This document shows, piece by piece, positions 17,065-25,610 of a stretch of 64,000 bases of DNA (positions are counted from its first letter, which is position 1; each line of letters begins with the position of its first letter). This stretch comes from VXNE01 sp965206615 (lineage in GTDB: Bacteria > Pseudomonadota > Gammaproteobacteria > Pseudomonadales > Azotimanducaceae), in assembly GCA_965206615.1 (NCBI GenBank), contig CBDBKI010000005.1, forward strand, positions 1,736,001-1,800,000. The letters are read 5' to 3'. A model generated the notes under the pieces. The model searched no databases and was not told the origin of the DNA. It worked only from the letters and a program-made list of their open reading frames with translations. The position numbers and the translations under genes are program-made.

Positions 17065-17676
17065 ATGGCGCGCATCCGACTGATCGCAGGTCTTGGCAAC
17101 CCGGGTCGCCGTTACCGGGACACGCCGCACAACGTCGGTGCGCAGTGGGTGGAAGGGCTTGCAGAACGATTTCGCCTGGTGCTCGCCGAACGATCGCGAT
17201 TCAAGGGGCGGGTCGCCCGCGGTGAGGTGCTCGGTCGCGAAGTGTTGCTGCTGGTGCCTTCGACCTACATGAACCTGTCCGGCGAGTCCGTCGGTCCGCT
17301 GGCGCACTTCCACCGGATCGAACCGGACGAACTCCTGATCGCCCACGACGAAGTGGACTTCCCCTTGGGCGTCTCGCGTTTGAAGGTGGGCGGCCGGCGC
17401 GCCACCCACAATGGCCTGGCGAATGTCGCCGCGGCACTCGGCAACCGGACCGACTTTGCGCGCCTGCGCATAGGCGTTGGCCATCCCGGACGGTCGCGCA
17501 TGGTCGGCTTCCTGACAGGCTCCCGCCTGCCGGAGGCGAGCAGGACACGCGTTCTCGAGAGCGTCGCCATGGACGACGAGTTGCTGGCCCTGGTGCTCGA
17601 TGGCGCGTGGCAGCAGGCGATGAACCGCCTGCACGCGCCGAAGGCTGGCGACGAAGCGGAAGAGGGAGTCGATTGA
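17065..17676 (+). CDS. pth: Peptidyl-tRNA hydrolase
   Basis: 203 residues. Pth recycles tRNA from peptidyl-tRNA that drops off ribosomes. The N-terminal LIAGLGNPGRRYRDTPHNVG holds Asn12 and the catalytic His22. STYMNLSGESV, LIAHDEVDFPLGVSRLK and the segment HNGLANVAAALG (family form HNGLRSI) follow. RLRIGVGHPGRSRMVGFL matches the lid region. It sits between rplY and ychF; the ychF GTG follows the pth stop directly. Confidence 0.96.
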   Translation: MARIRLIAGLGNPGRRYRDTPHNVGAQWVEGLAERFRLVLAERSRFKGRVARGEVLGREVLLLVPSTYMNLSGESVGPLAHFHRIEPDELLIAHDEVDFPLGVSRLKVGGRRATHNGLANVAAALGNRTDFARLRIGVGHPGRSRMVGFLTGSRLPEASRTRVLESVAMDDELLALVLDGAWQQAMNRLHAPKAGDEAEEGVD

Positions 17677-18768
17677 GTGGGATTCAGATGCGGGATCGTC
17701 GGACTCCCGAACGTCGGCAAGTCGACGCTGTTCAACGCGCTGACGAGCGCGGCGGTAGATGCACAGAACTTCCCGTTCTGCACCATCGCACCCAATACCG
17801 GTGTCGTACCGGTGCCGGACCCGCGCTTGCGCCGCATCGCGGAGCTGGTACGGCCGGCACGCGTGGTGCCGTCGACGGTGGAATTCGTGGACATCGCGGG
17901 GCTGGTACGAGGCGCGTCCAGGGGCGAAGGGCTCGGCAACCGATTTCTCGCCCATGTGCGCGAAGTACAGGCGATCGCCCACGTCGTGCGCTGCTTCGAG
18001 GACGACAACGTCGTGCACGTCTCCGGAGCGGTTTCCCCGGTGGAGGACATCGAGGTGGTCGACACCGAACTGGCGCTCGCGGACCTCGACACCGTCGAGC
18101 GTGGCCGCGATCGCGTCCGCCGGGTGGCCAACGTCGGGGACAAGGACGCGCGCGTACGGGCGGAGTTGCTCGGACGGGTCGGTGCCGGGCTCGAGGCGGG
18201 GATACCGGTGCGCGCGCAGGACCTCGCGGAGGCCGAGCGCACGGCGTTGCACGACCTGCATCTGCTCACAGCCAAGCCGGTCATGTATGTCGCCAACGTT
18301 GCCGAGGACGGGCTCGAGAACAATCCGTTGCTCGATGCCGTCCGGGCAGTCGCCGCCGCGCAGCGCGCTGTGGTCATACCGGTCTGCGCGCGCATCGAGG
18401 CGGAGATCGCGCAACTCGATGCGCACGAGCGGGCCGAATTCCTGGCAGAGATCGGCATGCGCGAGCCGTGCCTCGACCGGGTGATCCGCAGCGGTCACGC
18501 ATTGCTCGGCGTGCAGGACTTCTTCACGACATCCGCAAAGGAGGCGCGCGCATGGACCGTGCGCTGCGGCGCGACCGCAAGCCAGGCCGCCGGGTTCATC
18601 CACACGGATTTCGAGCGCGGGTTCATCCGCGCCGAAGTCGTCGGATACGAAGACTACCTGGCCTGCGGGGGTGAGCAGGGCGCGCGCGACGCGGGACGCT
18701 GGCGGCTCGAAGGCCGGGACTACGTGGTCGCGGCCGGCGACGTGGTGCAGTTTCGCTTCAACGTGTGA
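17677..18768 (+). CDS. ychF: Redox-regulated ATPase YchF
   Basis: 363 residues. YchF (OLA1 family) is an Obg-like P-loop protein that prefers ATP and associates with ribosomes. The P-loop is GIVGLPNVGKSTLFNAL (residues 6-22); G2 and G3 regions are QNFPFCTIAPN and DIAGLVRGASRGEGLGN. The G4 region is NVAEDG instead of NKxD, as expected for the ATP-using subfamily. The C-terminal TGS domain ends with the typical YVVAAGDVVQFRFNV. GTG 17677 directly abuts the pth stop. Confidence 0.95.
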   Translation: MGFRCGIVGLPNVGKSTLFNALTSAAVDAQNFPFCTIAPNTGVVPVPDPRLRRIAELVRPARVVPSTVEFVDIAGLVRGASRGEGLGNRFLAHVREVQAIAHVVRCFEDDNVVHVSGAVSPVEDIEVVDTELALADLDTVERGRDRVRRVANVGDKDARVRAELLGRVGAGLEAGIPVRAQDLAEAERTALHDLHLLTAKPVMYVANVAEDGLENNPLLDAVRAVAAAQRAVVIPVCARIEAEIAQLDAHERAEFLAEIGMREPCLDRVIRSGHALLGVQDFFTTSAKEARAWTVRCGATASQAAGFIHTDFERGFIRAEVVGYEDYLACGGEQGARDAGRWRLEGRDYVVAAGDVVQFRFNV

Positions 18769-18802
18769 CCGGCCGGGCGCGGGCGACGGCCCCGGGGAGC
18801 GC

Positions 18803-21025
18803 TCAGGTGATCTGGGTGACCGGGATCAGCCGCGGCTTGCCCAGCTGCCGGCGCGCGAACACGATCAAGCCGAAGAATGCGGCGCACGTCAGGGAGGCGA
18901 TCGCGACGATCCACAGGGTCGATGTCGTCGGGTGTGCGGTAAAGCTGCCGATCTGGTAGCAGAGCACCGCGGCGCCGTAGGCGGTCGCCACCGACCAGGC
19001 GGTACTGAACACGGCCCAGCCGGCGCCGATTTCCTTGTAGATCACACCGATGGTCGCGACGCAGGGCATGTAGAGGAGGATGAACAGCAGGTAGCTGAAC
19101 GCGCCGAGCTCCCCGTGGAAGAGCCCGCGCATGGCCTGGATCGTGGTGATCTCGACCTGCTGCTCGGAGGCGGCGGCGGCCGTATCCGCCACGTTGCCCA
19201 CGTCCATACCCAGCGGGTCGGTCACCGCTTCGCCAAGGGACGCGAGATTGTCGCCGATGCTCGTCCAGGCTTCGCCGAGCTCGCGGCCAAGGTCGAACGG
19301 GGCCGCATCCGGCAGTTGCACCGCGTAGAGGGCATCGAGCGTGCCCACCACCACCTCCTTGGCGAAGATGCCGGTGAATATCCCGACGGTGGCCGGCCAG
19401 TTGTCCTCGTCGATGCCCATGGGGTGAAACGCCGGCGTGATGGTCCGCCCGATCGCGGACAACACCGACTTCTCCTGGTTCTCGTTGCCGAACGAACCGT
19501 CGGTACCGACCGAGTTCACGACGTTCAGCACGATGACCACGAGGACGATGGCCTTGCCGGCGCGGAGCATGAAACCCTTCAGTCGCTGCCACGAGTGGAT
19601 GAGGATGCCGCGCACGGTCGGCAGGTGGTAGGGCGGCAACTCGATGACGAAGGTGGACACGGGGCTCTGCAGCACGTAGCGGCGCACAGCCAGTGCAGAA
19701 AGCACGGCGACGGCGATGCCGATGAGGTAGAGCGCGAAAACCAGGTTCTGACCGTTCGATGGAAAAAAGGCGGCGACGAACAGGGCATAGACCGTCAGTC
19801 GGGCGCCGCACGACATGTAGGGGGCCATGATGGCCGTCAGGATGCGGTCGGGCTCCCGGTCGAGGCTGCGGGTCGCCATTACGGCGGGCACGTTGCAGCC
19901 GAACCCCACGATGAGCGGTACGAACGACTTGCCCGGCAGGCCGACGCGTTGCATGACCCGGTCCAGGACGAACGCGACACGGCCCATGTAGCCCGAGTCC
20001 TCGAGGAACGACAGGAACAGGAACAGGCAGGCGATGACGGGGATGAACGTACCCACGAGCTGCACGCCGCCGCCGACGCCGTCGGCCAGCAGTGCCGTCA
20101 GCCACACGGGCAGCCCCAGCCACTCGTAGACGGTGCGGGGTCCGTCCACGAAGAGCGCGGCGCCCACGATGTCGAAGAAGTCTATGAACGCGGAGCCCAC
20201 GTTGATGGTGAACATGAACATCAGGTAGATGGCCGCGAGAAAGACGGGGAAGGCGAGCACGCGATTCAGCACCACCGCGTCAATGAGGTCGGTCGCCGTG
20301 CGGCGCACCGGGTCGGCACGCACGACGTTCTCCAGCAAGCGGTCGATGCGGCGATAGCGGTCGACGCTGGCCTCGGAACCGGGTGTCGGGTTCGCGGCCG
20401 GGGAAGGCACAGCATGCGGGAGCGGGCCGGTATCGGCGGAACCTGTCCTGGTTTGGCGGGTGCCCGGTGTCGGCGGCGCGTCTTGTGTCGCCTGGCCCAT
20501 TGCGACCCGGGCCACGGCGTCCTGCAGGGCACGTACCCCTTTGCGCCGCGATGCCACGAGTGGCACCACCGGGCAGCCCAGGGCGCTCGACAGGGCCGGC
20601 GCGTCCGCGCGCATGCCGTGCCGTCCGGCGACGTCGATCATGTTGAGCGCGACGACTACCGGTGTGCCGAGTTCCAGCAGCTGTGTCGTCAGGTAGAGCC
20701 CGCGCGACAGGCTCGATGCGTCGACGACGTTCACCACCACGCGGGCCTGGTTTCGCTTCAGGTAGTCGCGTGCGATGCGCTCGTCGAGTGCATCGCCGGA
20801 ATCCGCGTCCGCGACGCTGTAGGCGCCGGGCAGGTCAACGACCTCGCAGGCGTGTCCGGCATGGCGATACGAGCCGGTCTTGCGTTCGACGGTCACTCCG
20901 GGCCAGTTACCGACGCGCTGGCGTGCCCCGGTCAGGGCGTTGAACAGGGTGGTCTTACCGCAGTTCGGGTTGCCGACCAGGGCGATCTCGAAGCTGGCAT
21001 CGGTCCCGTCCCGGCGCTCGGTCAC
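18803..21025 (-). CDS. feoB: Ferrous iron transporter FeoB
   Basis: 740 residues. FeoB is the inner-membrane Fe(II) permease with an N-terminal G domain. G1 is GNPNCGKTT (18-26), the T of G2 lies in GNWPGVTVERKTG, and G3 is DLPGAYS (64-70). The membrane part has the two Gate motifs: GFGCNVPAVMATRSLDREPDR with a preserved cysteine, and YMPCVATIGVIYKEIG near the C-terminus. The region around residue 205 (PTPGTRQTRTGSADTGPLPHA) is a low-complexity linker between G domain and membrane core. FeoC is absent. The ATG overlaps the feoA stop. Confidence 0.96.
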   Translation of the reverse strand: MTERRDGTDASFEIALVGNPNCGKTTLFNALTGARQRVGNWPGVTVERKTGSYRHAGHACEVVDLPGAYSVADADSGDALDERIARDYLKRNQARVVVNVVDASSLSRGLYLTTQLLELGTPVVVALNMIDVAGRHGMRADAPALSSALGCPVVPLVASRRKGVRALQDAVARVAMGQATQDAPPTPGTRQTRTGSADTGPLPHAVPSPAANPTPGSEASVDRYRRIDRLLENVVRADPVRRTATDLIDAVVLNRVLAFPVFLAAIYLMFMFTINVGSAFIDFFDIVGAALFVDGPRTVYEWLGLPVWLTALLADGVGGGVQLVGTFIPVIACLFLFLSFLEDSGYMGRVAFVLDRVMQRVGLPGKSFVPLIVGFGCNVPAVMATRSLDREPDRILTAIMAPYMSCGARLTVYALFVAAFFPSNGQNLVFALYLIGIAVAVLSALAVRRYVLQSPVSTFVIELPPYHLPTVRGILIHSWQRLKGFMLRAGKAIVLVVIVLNVVNSVGTDGSFGNENQEKSVLSAIGRTITPAFHPMGIDEDNWPATVGIFTGIFAKEVVVGTLDALYAVQLPDAAPFDLGRELGEAWTSIGDNLASLGEAVTDPLGMDVGNVADTAAAASEQQVEITTIQAMRGLFHGELGAFSYLLFILLYMPCVATIGVIYKEIGAGWAVFSTAWSVATAYGAAVLCYQIGSFTAHPTTSTLWIVAIASLTCAAFFGLIVFARRQLGKPRLIPVTQIT

Positions 21026-21252
21026 CTCCGCTGGACCTCGAGCGACCGGGCTTCGGACGGTCTGAGCGCGAGGCGGAAGCCGCGAAAGTGGATTTCAACG
21101 GGGTCGCCCAGGGGGGCGAAACGCTTCACGACGAAATCCGTGCCAGGGATGAGGCCAAGGCTGCCGAGACGCTGCACCAGCGTACCCGTTTCGCGGTAAG
21201 CGACCACGCGCGCGCGGTCGCCGACGCCCAAGTCTGCGATGGTGAGCGGCAT
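21022..21252 (-). CDS. feoA: FeoA small SH3-like protein
   Basis: 76 residues. FeoA is a small cytoplasmic protein needed with FeoB for Fe(II) uptake. It shows the family pattern: an N-terminal strand, RLGSLGLIPGTDFVVKRFAPLGDPVEIHF, then RGFRLALRPSEARSLEV. The start ATG at 21252 is preceded by no ribosome binding site, and the predicted -10 (21259-21264) would put the transcript start near the ATG. Its stop overlaps the feoB start. A Fur box lies in its promoter. Confidence 0.94.
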   Translation of the reverse strand: MPLTIADLGVGDRARVVAYRETGTLVQRLGSLGLIPGTDFVVKRFAPLGDPVEIHFRGFRLALRPSEARSLEVQRR

Positions 21253-21258
21253 GCACCG

Positions 21259-21288
21259 ATACTAAGTGACAATCATTCTCATTTGCAA
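21259..21288 (-). promoter_or_regulatory. feoA promoter with Fur box
   Basis: On the minus strand a -35 TTGCAA (21288-21283) and a -10 TAGTAT (21264-21259) are 18 bp apart. Between them lies TGACAATCATTCTCA (plus-strand reading, 21267-21281), which fits the 7-1-7 Fur box TGATAAT-N-ATTATCA at 12 of 14 arm positions. Fur bound to Fe(II) would block the polymerase here and shut off feoAB. The fur gene itself is the next gene upstream. Confidence 0.75.
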
Positions 21289-21406
21289 GGACCGCATGCC
21301 GGGCGTGGACGATCTGGCGGGTCCCCGGCGGCGCGGTCGACCCGCGCCGGCGCCTGGTCGGAGATCGCTTGCCTGGGGGGGGACGTTCGGGTGTGCGGCG
21401 GAACGA

Positions 21407-21814
21407 TCAGCGATCGCGCAGCTTGCGCACGTACAGGACGAGTTCGTGGTCGACGAGTTCGTACCCGTGCTCCTCGACGATTACCTTTTGCAGGGCCTCG
21501 ATGCGCTCGTTCATGAACTCGGTGACCGCGCCGGTGTCCACGTCCACCATGTGATCGTGGTGCATCGTATTGGCGAGCTCGTAGACGGCGTGCCCGTCGT
21601 CGAAGTTGTGCCGGTCGACGATGCCCGCGGTCTCGAACTGGGTCAGCACGCGGTACACGGTGGCGAGACCCACGGATTCGTCGGTCTGGATGAGGTGTTT
21701 GTAGACGTCCTCGGCACTCAGGTGGTGGGGCTCGGCGCTCTCGAGGACTTCGAGGACCTTGAGCCTCGGCAGCGTGACCTTCAGCCCGGCGCTCTTGAGA
21801 TTGTGTTGCGGCAC
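21407..21814 (-). CDS. fur: Ferric uptake regulator
   Basis: 135 residues. Fur is the Fe(II)-dependent repressor of iron genes. The winged helix has LKVTLPRLKVLEVLE, LSAEDVYKHL and VGLATVYRVLTQFE; metal ligands lie in HHDHMVDVDTG and HGYELVDHELVLYV. There is no cysteine at all, so the structural zinc CxxC of E. coli Fur is missing, as in Pseudomonas-type Fur. It precedes feoA on the same strand with a 154-base gap containing the Fur box, so it is probably transcribed from its own promoter. Confidence 0.95.
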   Translation of the reverse strand: MPQHNLKSAGLKVTLPRLKVLEVLESAEPHHLSAEDVYKHLIQTDESVGLATVYRVLTQFETAGIVDRHNFDDGHAVYELANTMHHDHMVDVDTGAVTEFMNERIEALQKVIVEEHGYELVDHELVLYVRKLRDR

Positions 21815-21962
21815 TGTGGTTGCTCCCGGCCCGTCCCGATCTGCATCCCGCCAACACGGCGGTTTCCCTCGCGCCTCGCAGCCGCCTTGACGGCCGCGTC
21901 CTCCCCCTCGCGTGTCACCGTACTACCTGGCCCATGGCGCGTCCAGCATTGTCGATTCGGGG

Positions 21963-22835
21963 TCAGTGGGGCCAGTCCAGCCAGGAGGCAATGCCGCGCC
22001 CCATGATCCAGTCCAGATCTTCGCCCGACAGGAAGGTGCAGGCCTCGGTGAAGAGCCTGACGTTGTCGCGCAGCGGACAGGGCAGGCGCGAGACGTCGGA
22101 GCCCCAGAACGTACGTTCCGGGCCAAAGGCGTCGACGACCTCCGCGATGGCGCGTTGCAGCGTGGGATACGGGTAACCCTCGGTGACCAGGCTCGGCATG
22201 CAGCTCGCCTTCACGGCGACGTTGGGGTAGCGGGCGAGGGCGAGCACCTTCGGCAGGTGCGTGAAGATCGCATCGTCCAGGCGCCCGATCAGGGACAGGT
22301 GGTCGATCACGAGTCGCAGGCCCGGGTAACGCTCGGCGACCCCGGCCATGGCGGACAGGGAGCCGGGCACGAACACCATGACCGGAATCCCGCGCCGCTC
22401 GGCCGCCTCCCAGAACCAGTCCGCCGTGCCGTCGTGCAGCCACGCACGCTGAAAGTCGTTGTGGAAGGTCAGCCGGACGCCGAGCATGCCGGGGGTCGCC
22501 CGCCACGTCGACAGCGCATCCCGGCTGGCTTCCTCCTCGATGGCGAGGCGCCCCATGACTGCGAACCGATCGGGAAAGTCCCGCGCGGCGGCGAGGCATA
22601 CATCGTTGCGGTCGCCCTCCCAGGACGGCGGTACCAGGACCGCGCGGTGGACGCCGGCGGCATCCATGCGTTCGAGCACTTCCGTGGCGGGCAGGGCGTC
22701 GCCGTGGGCGTATGCGCGACCATAGCTGGGCCAGGGGCGGTCGGGCGTTTCCGGCTCCCACAGATGGATCTGCGCGTCGATGATGGTGCGTGGCATGGCA
22801 TCGAGACCGAGGACAATCGCCTGAGTATTCGACAT
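21963..22835 (-). CDS. Amidohydrolase-2 family metal-dependent hydrolase
   Basis: 290 residues. This is a TIM-barrel hydrolase of the COG3618 group, whose known members open lactones or decarboxylate. The metal motif is D-A-Q-I-H-L-W near the N-terminus, where the family often has D-x-H-x-H. Later come VRLTFHNDF, LVIDHLSLIG, and the C-terminal TFWGSDVSRLPCPL containing the conserved aspartate. ATG 22835 (MSNTQAIVL) is the best start; ATG 22796 (MPRTIIDAQ) is possible. It is divergent from the Rieske remnant, so both may once have served one catabolic route. The substrate is not known. Confidence 0.8.
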   Translation of the reverse strand: MSNTQAIVLGLDAMPRTIIDAQIHLWEPETPDRPWPSYGRAYAHGDALPATEVLERMDAAGVHRAVLVPPSWEGDRNDVCLAAARDFPDRFAVMGRLAIEEEASRDALSTWRATPGMLGVRLTFHNDFQRAWLHDGTADWFWEAAERRGIPVMVFVPGSLSAMAGVAERYPGLRLVIDHLSLIGRLDDAIFTHLPKVLALARYPNVAVKASCMPSLVTEGYPYPTLQRAIAEVVDAFGPERTFWGSDVSRLPCPLRDNVRLFTEACTFLSGEDLDWIMGRGIASWLDWPH

Positions 22836-22995
22836 GGCGGTGGTGGCTGCAACGCCACGGGGTGGCGCGCGGACGCCCTGGCGTTGGGGCAACGGGTTGA
22901 AATTCCGATACAATCCCGCAGTCAGCCGGAAACGCGGCCACACATCGCGGCGCAATTGAGTCGTAGGCGTCGATGACCGGGCGCGCGGCGGTGGC

Positions 22996-23506
22996 GTGGA
23001 GAAGCGAAGGCTATTGGCCAGCACCGACGTCATTCTCACGGCGAGCGATTGCCGGTCCCCGGCTTCCCCTTTTCCCGAGGGTTGGTACTTCGTCGCAAGC
23101 CGTGACGAGATTCGCAAGCGCGGCCTGATCGAAAAGGTGTGGCTGGGCCAGGAGATCGTCGCCTGGTGCGACGACGCGGGCACGATCTGCGTGGCCGACG
23201 CGTTCTGTCCGCACATGGGGTCGCATCTCGGTCCGACGGTCGGGGGGCGGGTGCGCGACGGCTGCCTGGTCTGTCCCTTCCACGGGTTTACGTACGAAGA
23301 TGTTCGCGAAAGTCCTCGTCGACCAACAGGCGAAAGATGTCGAGCAGGACATCCCGATCTGGGAACGCAAGCGCTATCGGCCACGGCCGATCCTGAATCG
23401 GACCGACGGAGAGATCATGCTGTTCCGTCGCTTCTGCAGGCAGTTCTACCCCGAGCGGCCGGAAGCGTTTGCGACGGATCGTCCCCGGCGGGAGGTCGCG
23501 TCGTAG
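22996..23506 (+). pseudogene. Internally deleted Rieske-type oxygenase
   Basis: The first frame (GTG 22996 to about 23300) encodes a Rieske iron-sulphur domain: FPEGWYFVASRDEI, then CPHMGSHLG and CLVCPFHGFTYE, the full CxH/CxxH cluster ligands. Right after TYE the frame changes: the reading from 23300 gives FAKVLVDQQAKDVEQDIPIW and YRPRPILNRTDGEIMLFRRF, the C-terminal end of KshA/Neverland-like oxygenases. About 200 codons holding the non-haem iron site are gone, and the join is out of frame. The gene can no longer make an oxygenase. It could have acted on a steroid-like or other hydrophobic ring. Confidence 0.75.
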
Positions 23507-23575
23507 CATGGGCGGCGGACGTTCCGTAACGGCGTCCCTGCGGACGCCTGGTTTCCCGGACGAGGTGCTCGCGGC

Positions 23576-24412
23576 GTGAATTCCGGCGGACGCGGCGGCC
23601 GCTACGCGCACCGGACCTTCTGCGCCGGGGTGCTCGTGTTCCTGATCGCCCCGATCCTGGTGATCGTGCCGCTCAGCTTCAACGCCGAGCCGTATTTCAC
23701 GTTCACCGAAAGCATGCTGCGACTCGACCCCGACGCGTGGTCGCTGCGCTGGTATCGCACCGTCGCCGACGACGAGCAGTGGCTGCAGGCGGTGGTCAAC
23801 AGCCTGGTGATCGGCATCGGCGCGACGGTTCTCGCGACGGGCCTGGGTGTCCTCGCCGCCCTGGGGCTGGCCGATCCGGCGATGCCGGGTCGACGGCTGG
23901 CCATGGGGCTCCTGATCTCGCCCATGGTGACGCCGGTCATCGTCTCGGCAGCCGGCATGTTCTTCTTCTACACCAGCATCGGGCTTGCGCAGACGCACTT
24001 CGGCCTGATCCTTGCGCACGCGGCGCTCGGCACGCCATTCGTGGTCATTACGGTGACGGCGACGCTGGCGGGGTTCGATGGCAACCTGCTACGTGCCGCG
24101 GCGGGCCTGCGCGCGAGCGGGTGGACGAGTTTCTGGCGCCTGCAGATGCCGCTCATTCTGCCCGGTGTCGTCTCGGGCGCGCTGTTCGCGTTCGCCACGT
24201 CGTTCGACGAGGTGGTGACGGTGTTGTTCATGGGCGGCGTCGAACAACGAACCATACCGCGCCAGATGTGGTCGGGCGTGCGCGAGCAGATCAGTCCGGC
24301 CATCCTGTCCGTGGCGACGCTGCTGGTGGTGTTCGCGGTACTGCTGATGGGCACCGTGGAATGGCTGCGCCGGCGTGGCGACGGGCGCCGCGCCGCCGCC
24401 GTCGCCGATTGA
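23576..24412 (+). CDS. ABC transporter permease, spermidine/putrescine (PotC) type
   Basis: 278 residues, six predicted membrane helices, first at CAGVLVFLIAPILVIVPLSF. The cytoplasmic EAA loop reads RAAAGLRASGWTSFWRLQMP, which docks on the ATPase. Overall order resembles PotC: FTFTESMLRLDP, WYRTVADDEQWLQAVVNSL. GTG 23576 is the start. Next come the ATPase gene (11 bases away) and a PotB-type permease. No periplasmic binding protein gene is in the cluster, so the substrate (polyamine, amino acid or opine) cannot be told. Confidence 0.85.
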   Translation: MNSGGRGGRYAHRTFCAGVLVFLIAPILVIVPLSFNAEPYFTFTESMLRLDPDAWSLRWYRTVADDEQWLQAVVNSLVIGIGATVLATGLGVLAALGLADPAMPGRRLAMGLLISPMVTPVIVSAAGMFFFYTSIGLAQTHFGLILAHAALGTPFVVITVTATLAGFDGNLLRAAAGLRASGWTSFWRLQMPLILPGVVSGALFAFATSFDEVVTVLFMGGVEQRTIPRQMWSGVREQISPAILSVATLLVVFAVLLMGTVEWLRRRGDGRRAAAVAD

Positions 24413-24423
24413 AGGAGGAACCC

Positions 24424-25578
24424 GTGGCGGATGCCGACAAGACGGTTGCGGGGCATCTGGCTGGCCAGGAGCCCGTGTCCGGGACCCCGCACGTCGAGTT
24501 CATGGGCGTGGGCAAGAGCTACGACGGCGTGACGCAGGTGGTGCGCGACCTCGATCTGACCGTATACGAGGGAGAGTTCCTGACGCTGCTTGGTCCCTCG
24601 GGGTCGGGCAAGACCACCTGCCTCATGATGCTTGCCGGCTTCGAGACGCCAAGCGCGGGGCGCATCCGCATCGGTGGGAGGCGGGTGGACGACGTGCCGC
24701 CGCGGCGGCGGAACATCGGCATGGTGTTCCAGAACTATGCCCTGTTTCCGCACATGACGGTGGGCGCCAACCTGGCGTTTCCGCTCGAGGTGCGTGGCAT
24801 CGAACAGGCGAGCGTGGTTTCGCGGGTGCGACGGGCCCTGCAGCTCGTGCGCCTCGCGGGTTTCGAGGACCGCAAACCGGGTGCGCTGTCGGGCGGCCAG
24901 CAACAGCGTGTCGCCATCGCCCGGGCGTTGGTGTTCGAGCCGAGCCTGGTACTGATGGACGAACCGCTCGGTGCGCTCGACCGTCGTCTGCGGGAGGACA
25001 TGCAGTACGAGATTCGTCGCATTCAGCGCACCCTGGGCGTGACCGTCATCTACGTGACGCACGATCAGCAGGAAGCGATGGCAATGTCGGATCGGGTCGC
25101 CGTCTTCAACCGGGGCCGCATCGAGCAGGTCGCGGCCCCGGAAGTGCTCTACGAGGAGCCGGAGCGGGGCTTCGTCGCCACTTTCATCGGCGACAACAAC
25201 CTGCTGCACGGTCGTATCGCGTCGTCGCGGGGGGACATCTGCGTGGTCGATACGGGGCACGGCCTCGTGCAGGCGTTCCTGGTGGCGCCGCGGGACGTCG
25301 GGGATACCGTCACGTTGGCGATCCGTCCGGAGCGGGTGGCACTTGCGGCCACGCCCGGCCTCTACAGCAACGAGTTCGAAGCGCACGTGGACGACATCGC
25401 CTTCCTGGGCGACCACCTGCGCGTGCGGTTGACGGTCTGCGGCAGTTCGGATTTCGTGGTCAAGATTCCGAACACCGTAGGCCATGGCGCGGTACTCAAG
25501 GACGATCGGGTACGAGTGGGCTGGACACCGCTGGATTGCCGGGCGCTGGCGCCGGACGAAGAGGGAGAGTCGACATGA
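24424..25578 (+). CDS. ABC transporter ATP-binding protein, PotA type
   Basis: 384 residues. Walker A GPSGSGKTT, Q-loop MVFQNYALFPHMTV, signature LSGGQQQRVAIARAL, Walker B LVLMDEPLGALD and the H-loop VTHDQQEA are all intact. From about residue 265 comes a TOBE-type domain (DNNLLHGRIASS ... VTLAIRPERVAL) as in PotA, FbpC and CysA. AAGGAGGA at 24412-24419 is a strong ribosome binding site for GTG 24424. Its stop overlaps an 11-codon mini-ORF that leads into the PotB-type gene. Confidence 0.92.
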   Translation: MADADKTVAGHLAGQEPVSGTPHVEFMGVGKSYDGVTQVVRDLDLTVYEGEFLTLLGPSGSGKTTCLMMLAGFETPSAGRIRIGGRRVDDVPPRRRNIGMVFQNYALFPHMTVGANLAFPLEVRGIEQASVVSRVRRALQLVRLAGFEDRKPGALSGGQQQRVAIARALVFEPSLVLMDEPLGALDRRLREDMQYEIRRIQRTLGVTVIYVTHDQQEAMAMSDRVAVFNRGRIEQVAAPEVLYEEPERGFVATFIGDNNLLHGRIASSRGDICVVDTGHGLVQAFLVAPRDVGDTVTLAIRPERVALAATPGLYSNEFEAHVDDIAFLGDHLRVRLTVCGSSDFVVKIPNTVGHGAVLKDDRVRVGWTPLDCRALAPDEEGEST

Positions 25579-25610
25579 CACGGCGGCAGACCGCGCCGGG
25601 CACGAGGTAG
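25575..25610 (+). other. 11-codon mini-ORF between potA- and potB-type genes
   Basis: ATG 25575 overlaps the stop of the ATPase gene (ATGA), and the mini-ORF reads MTRRQTAPGTR. Its stop TAG (25608-25610) shares its G with the GTG start of the next permease. It may be a coupling device. It could also be the leftover start of a deleted binding-protein gene, since Tat-type leaders often begin M-T-R-R. Both ideas are inference. Confidence 0.3.
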
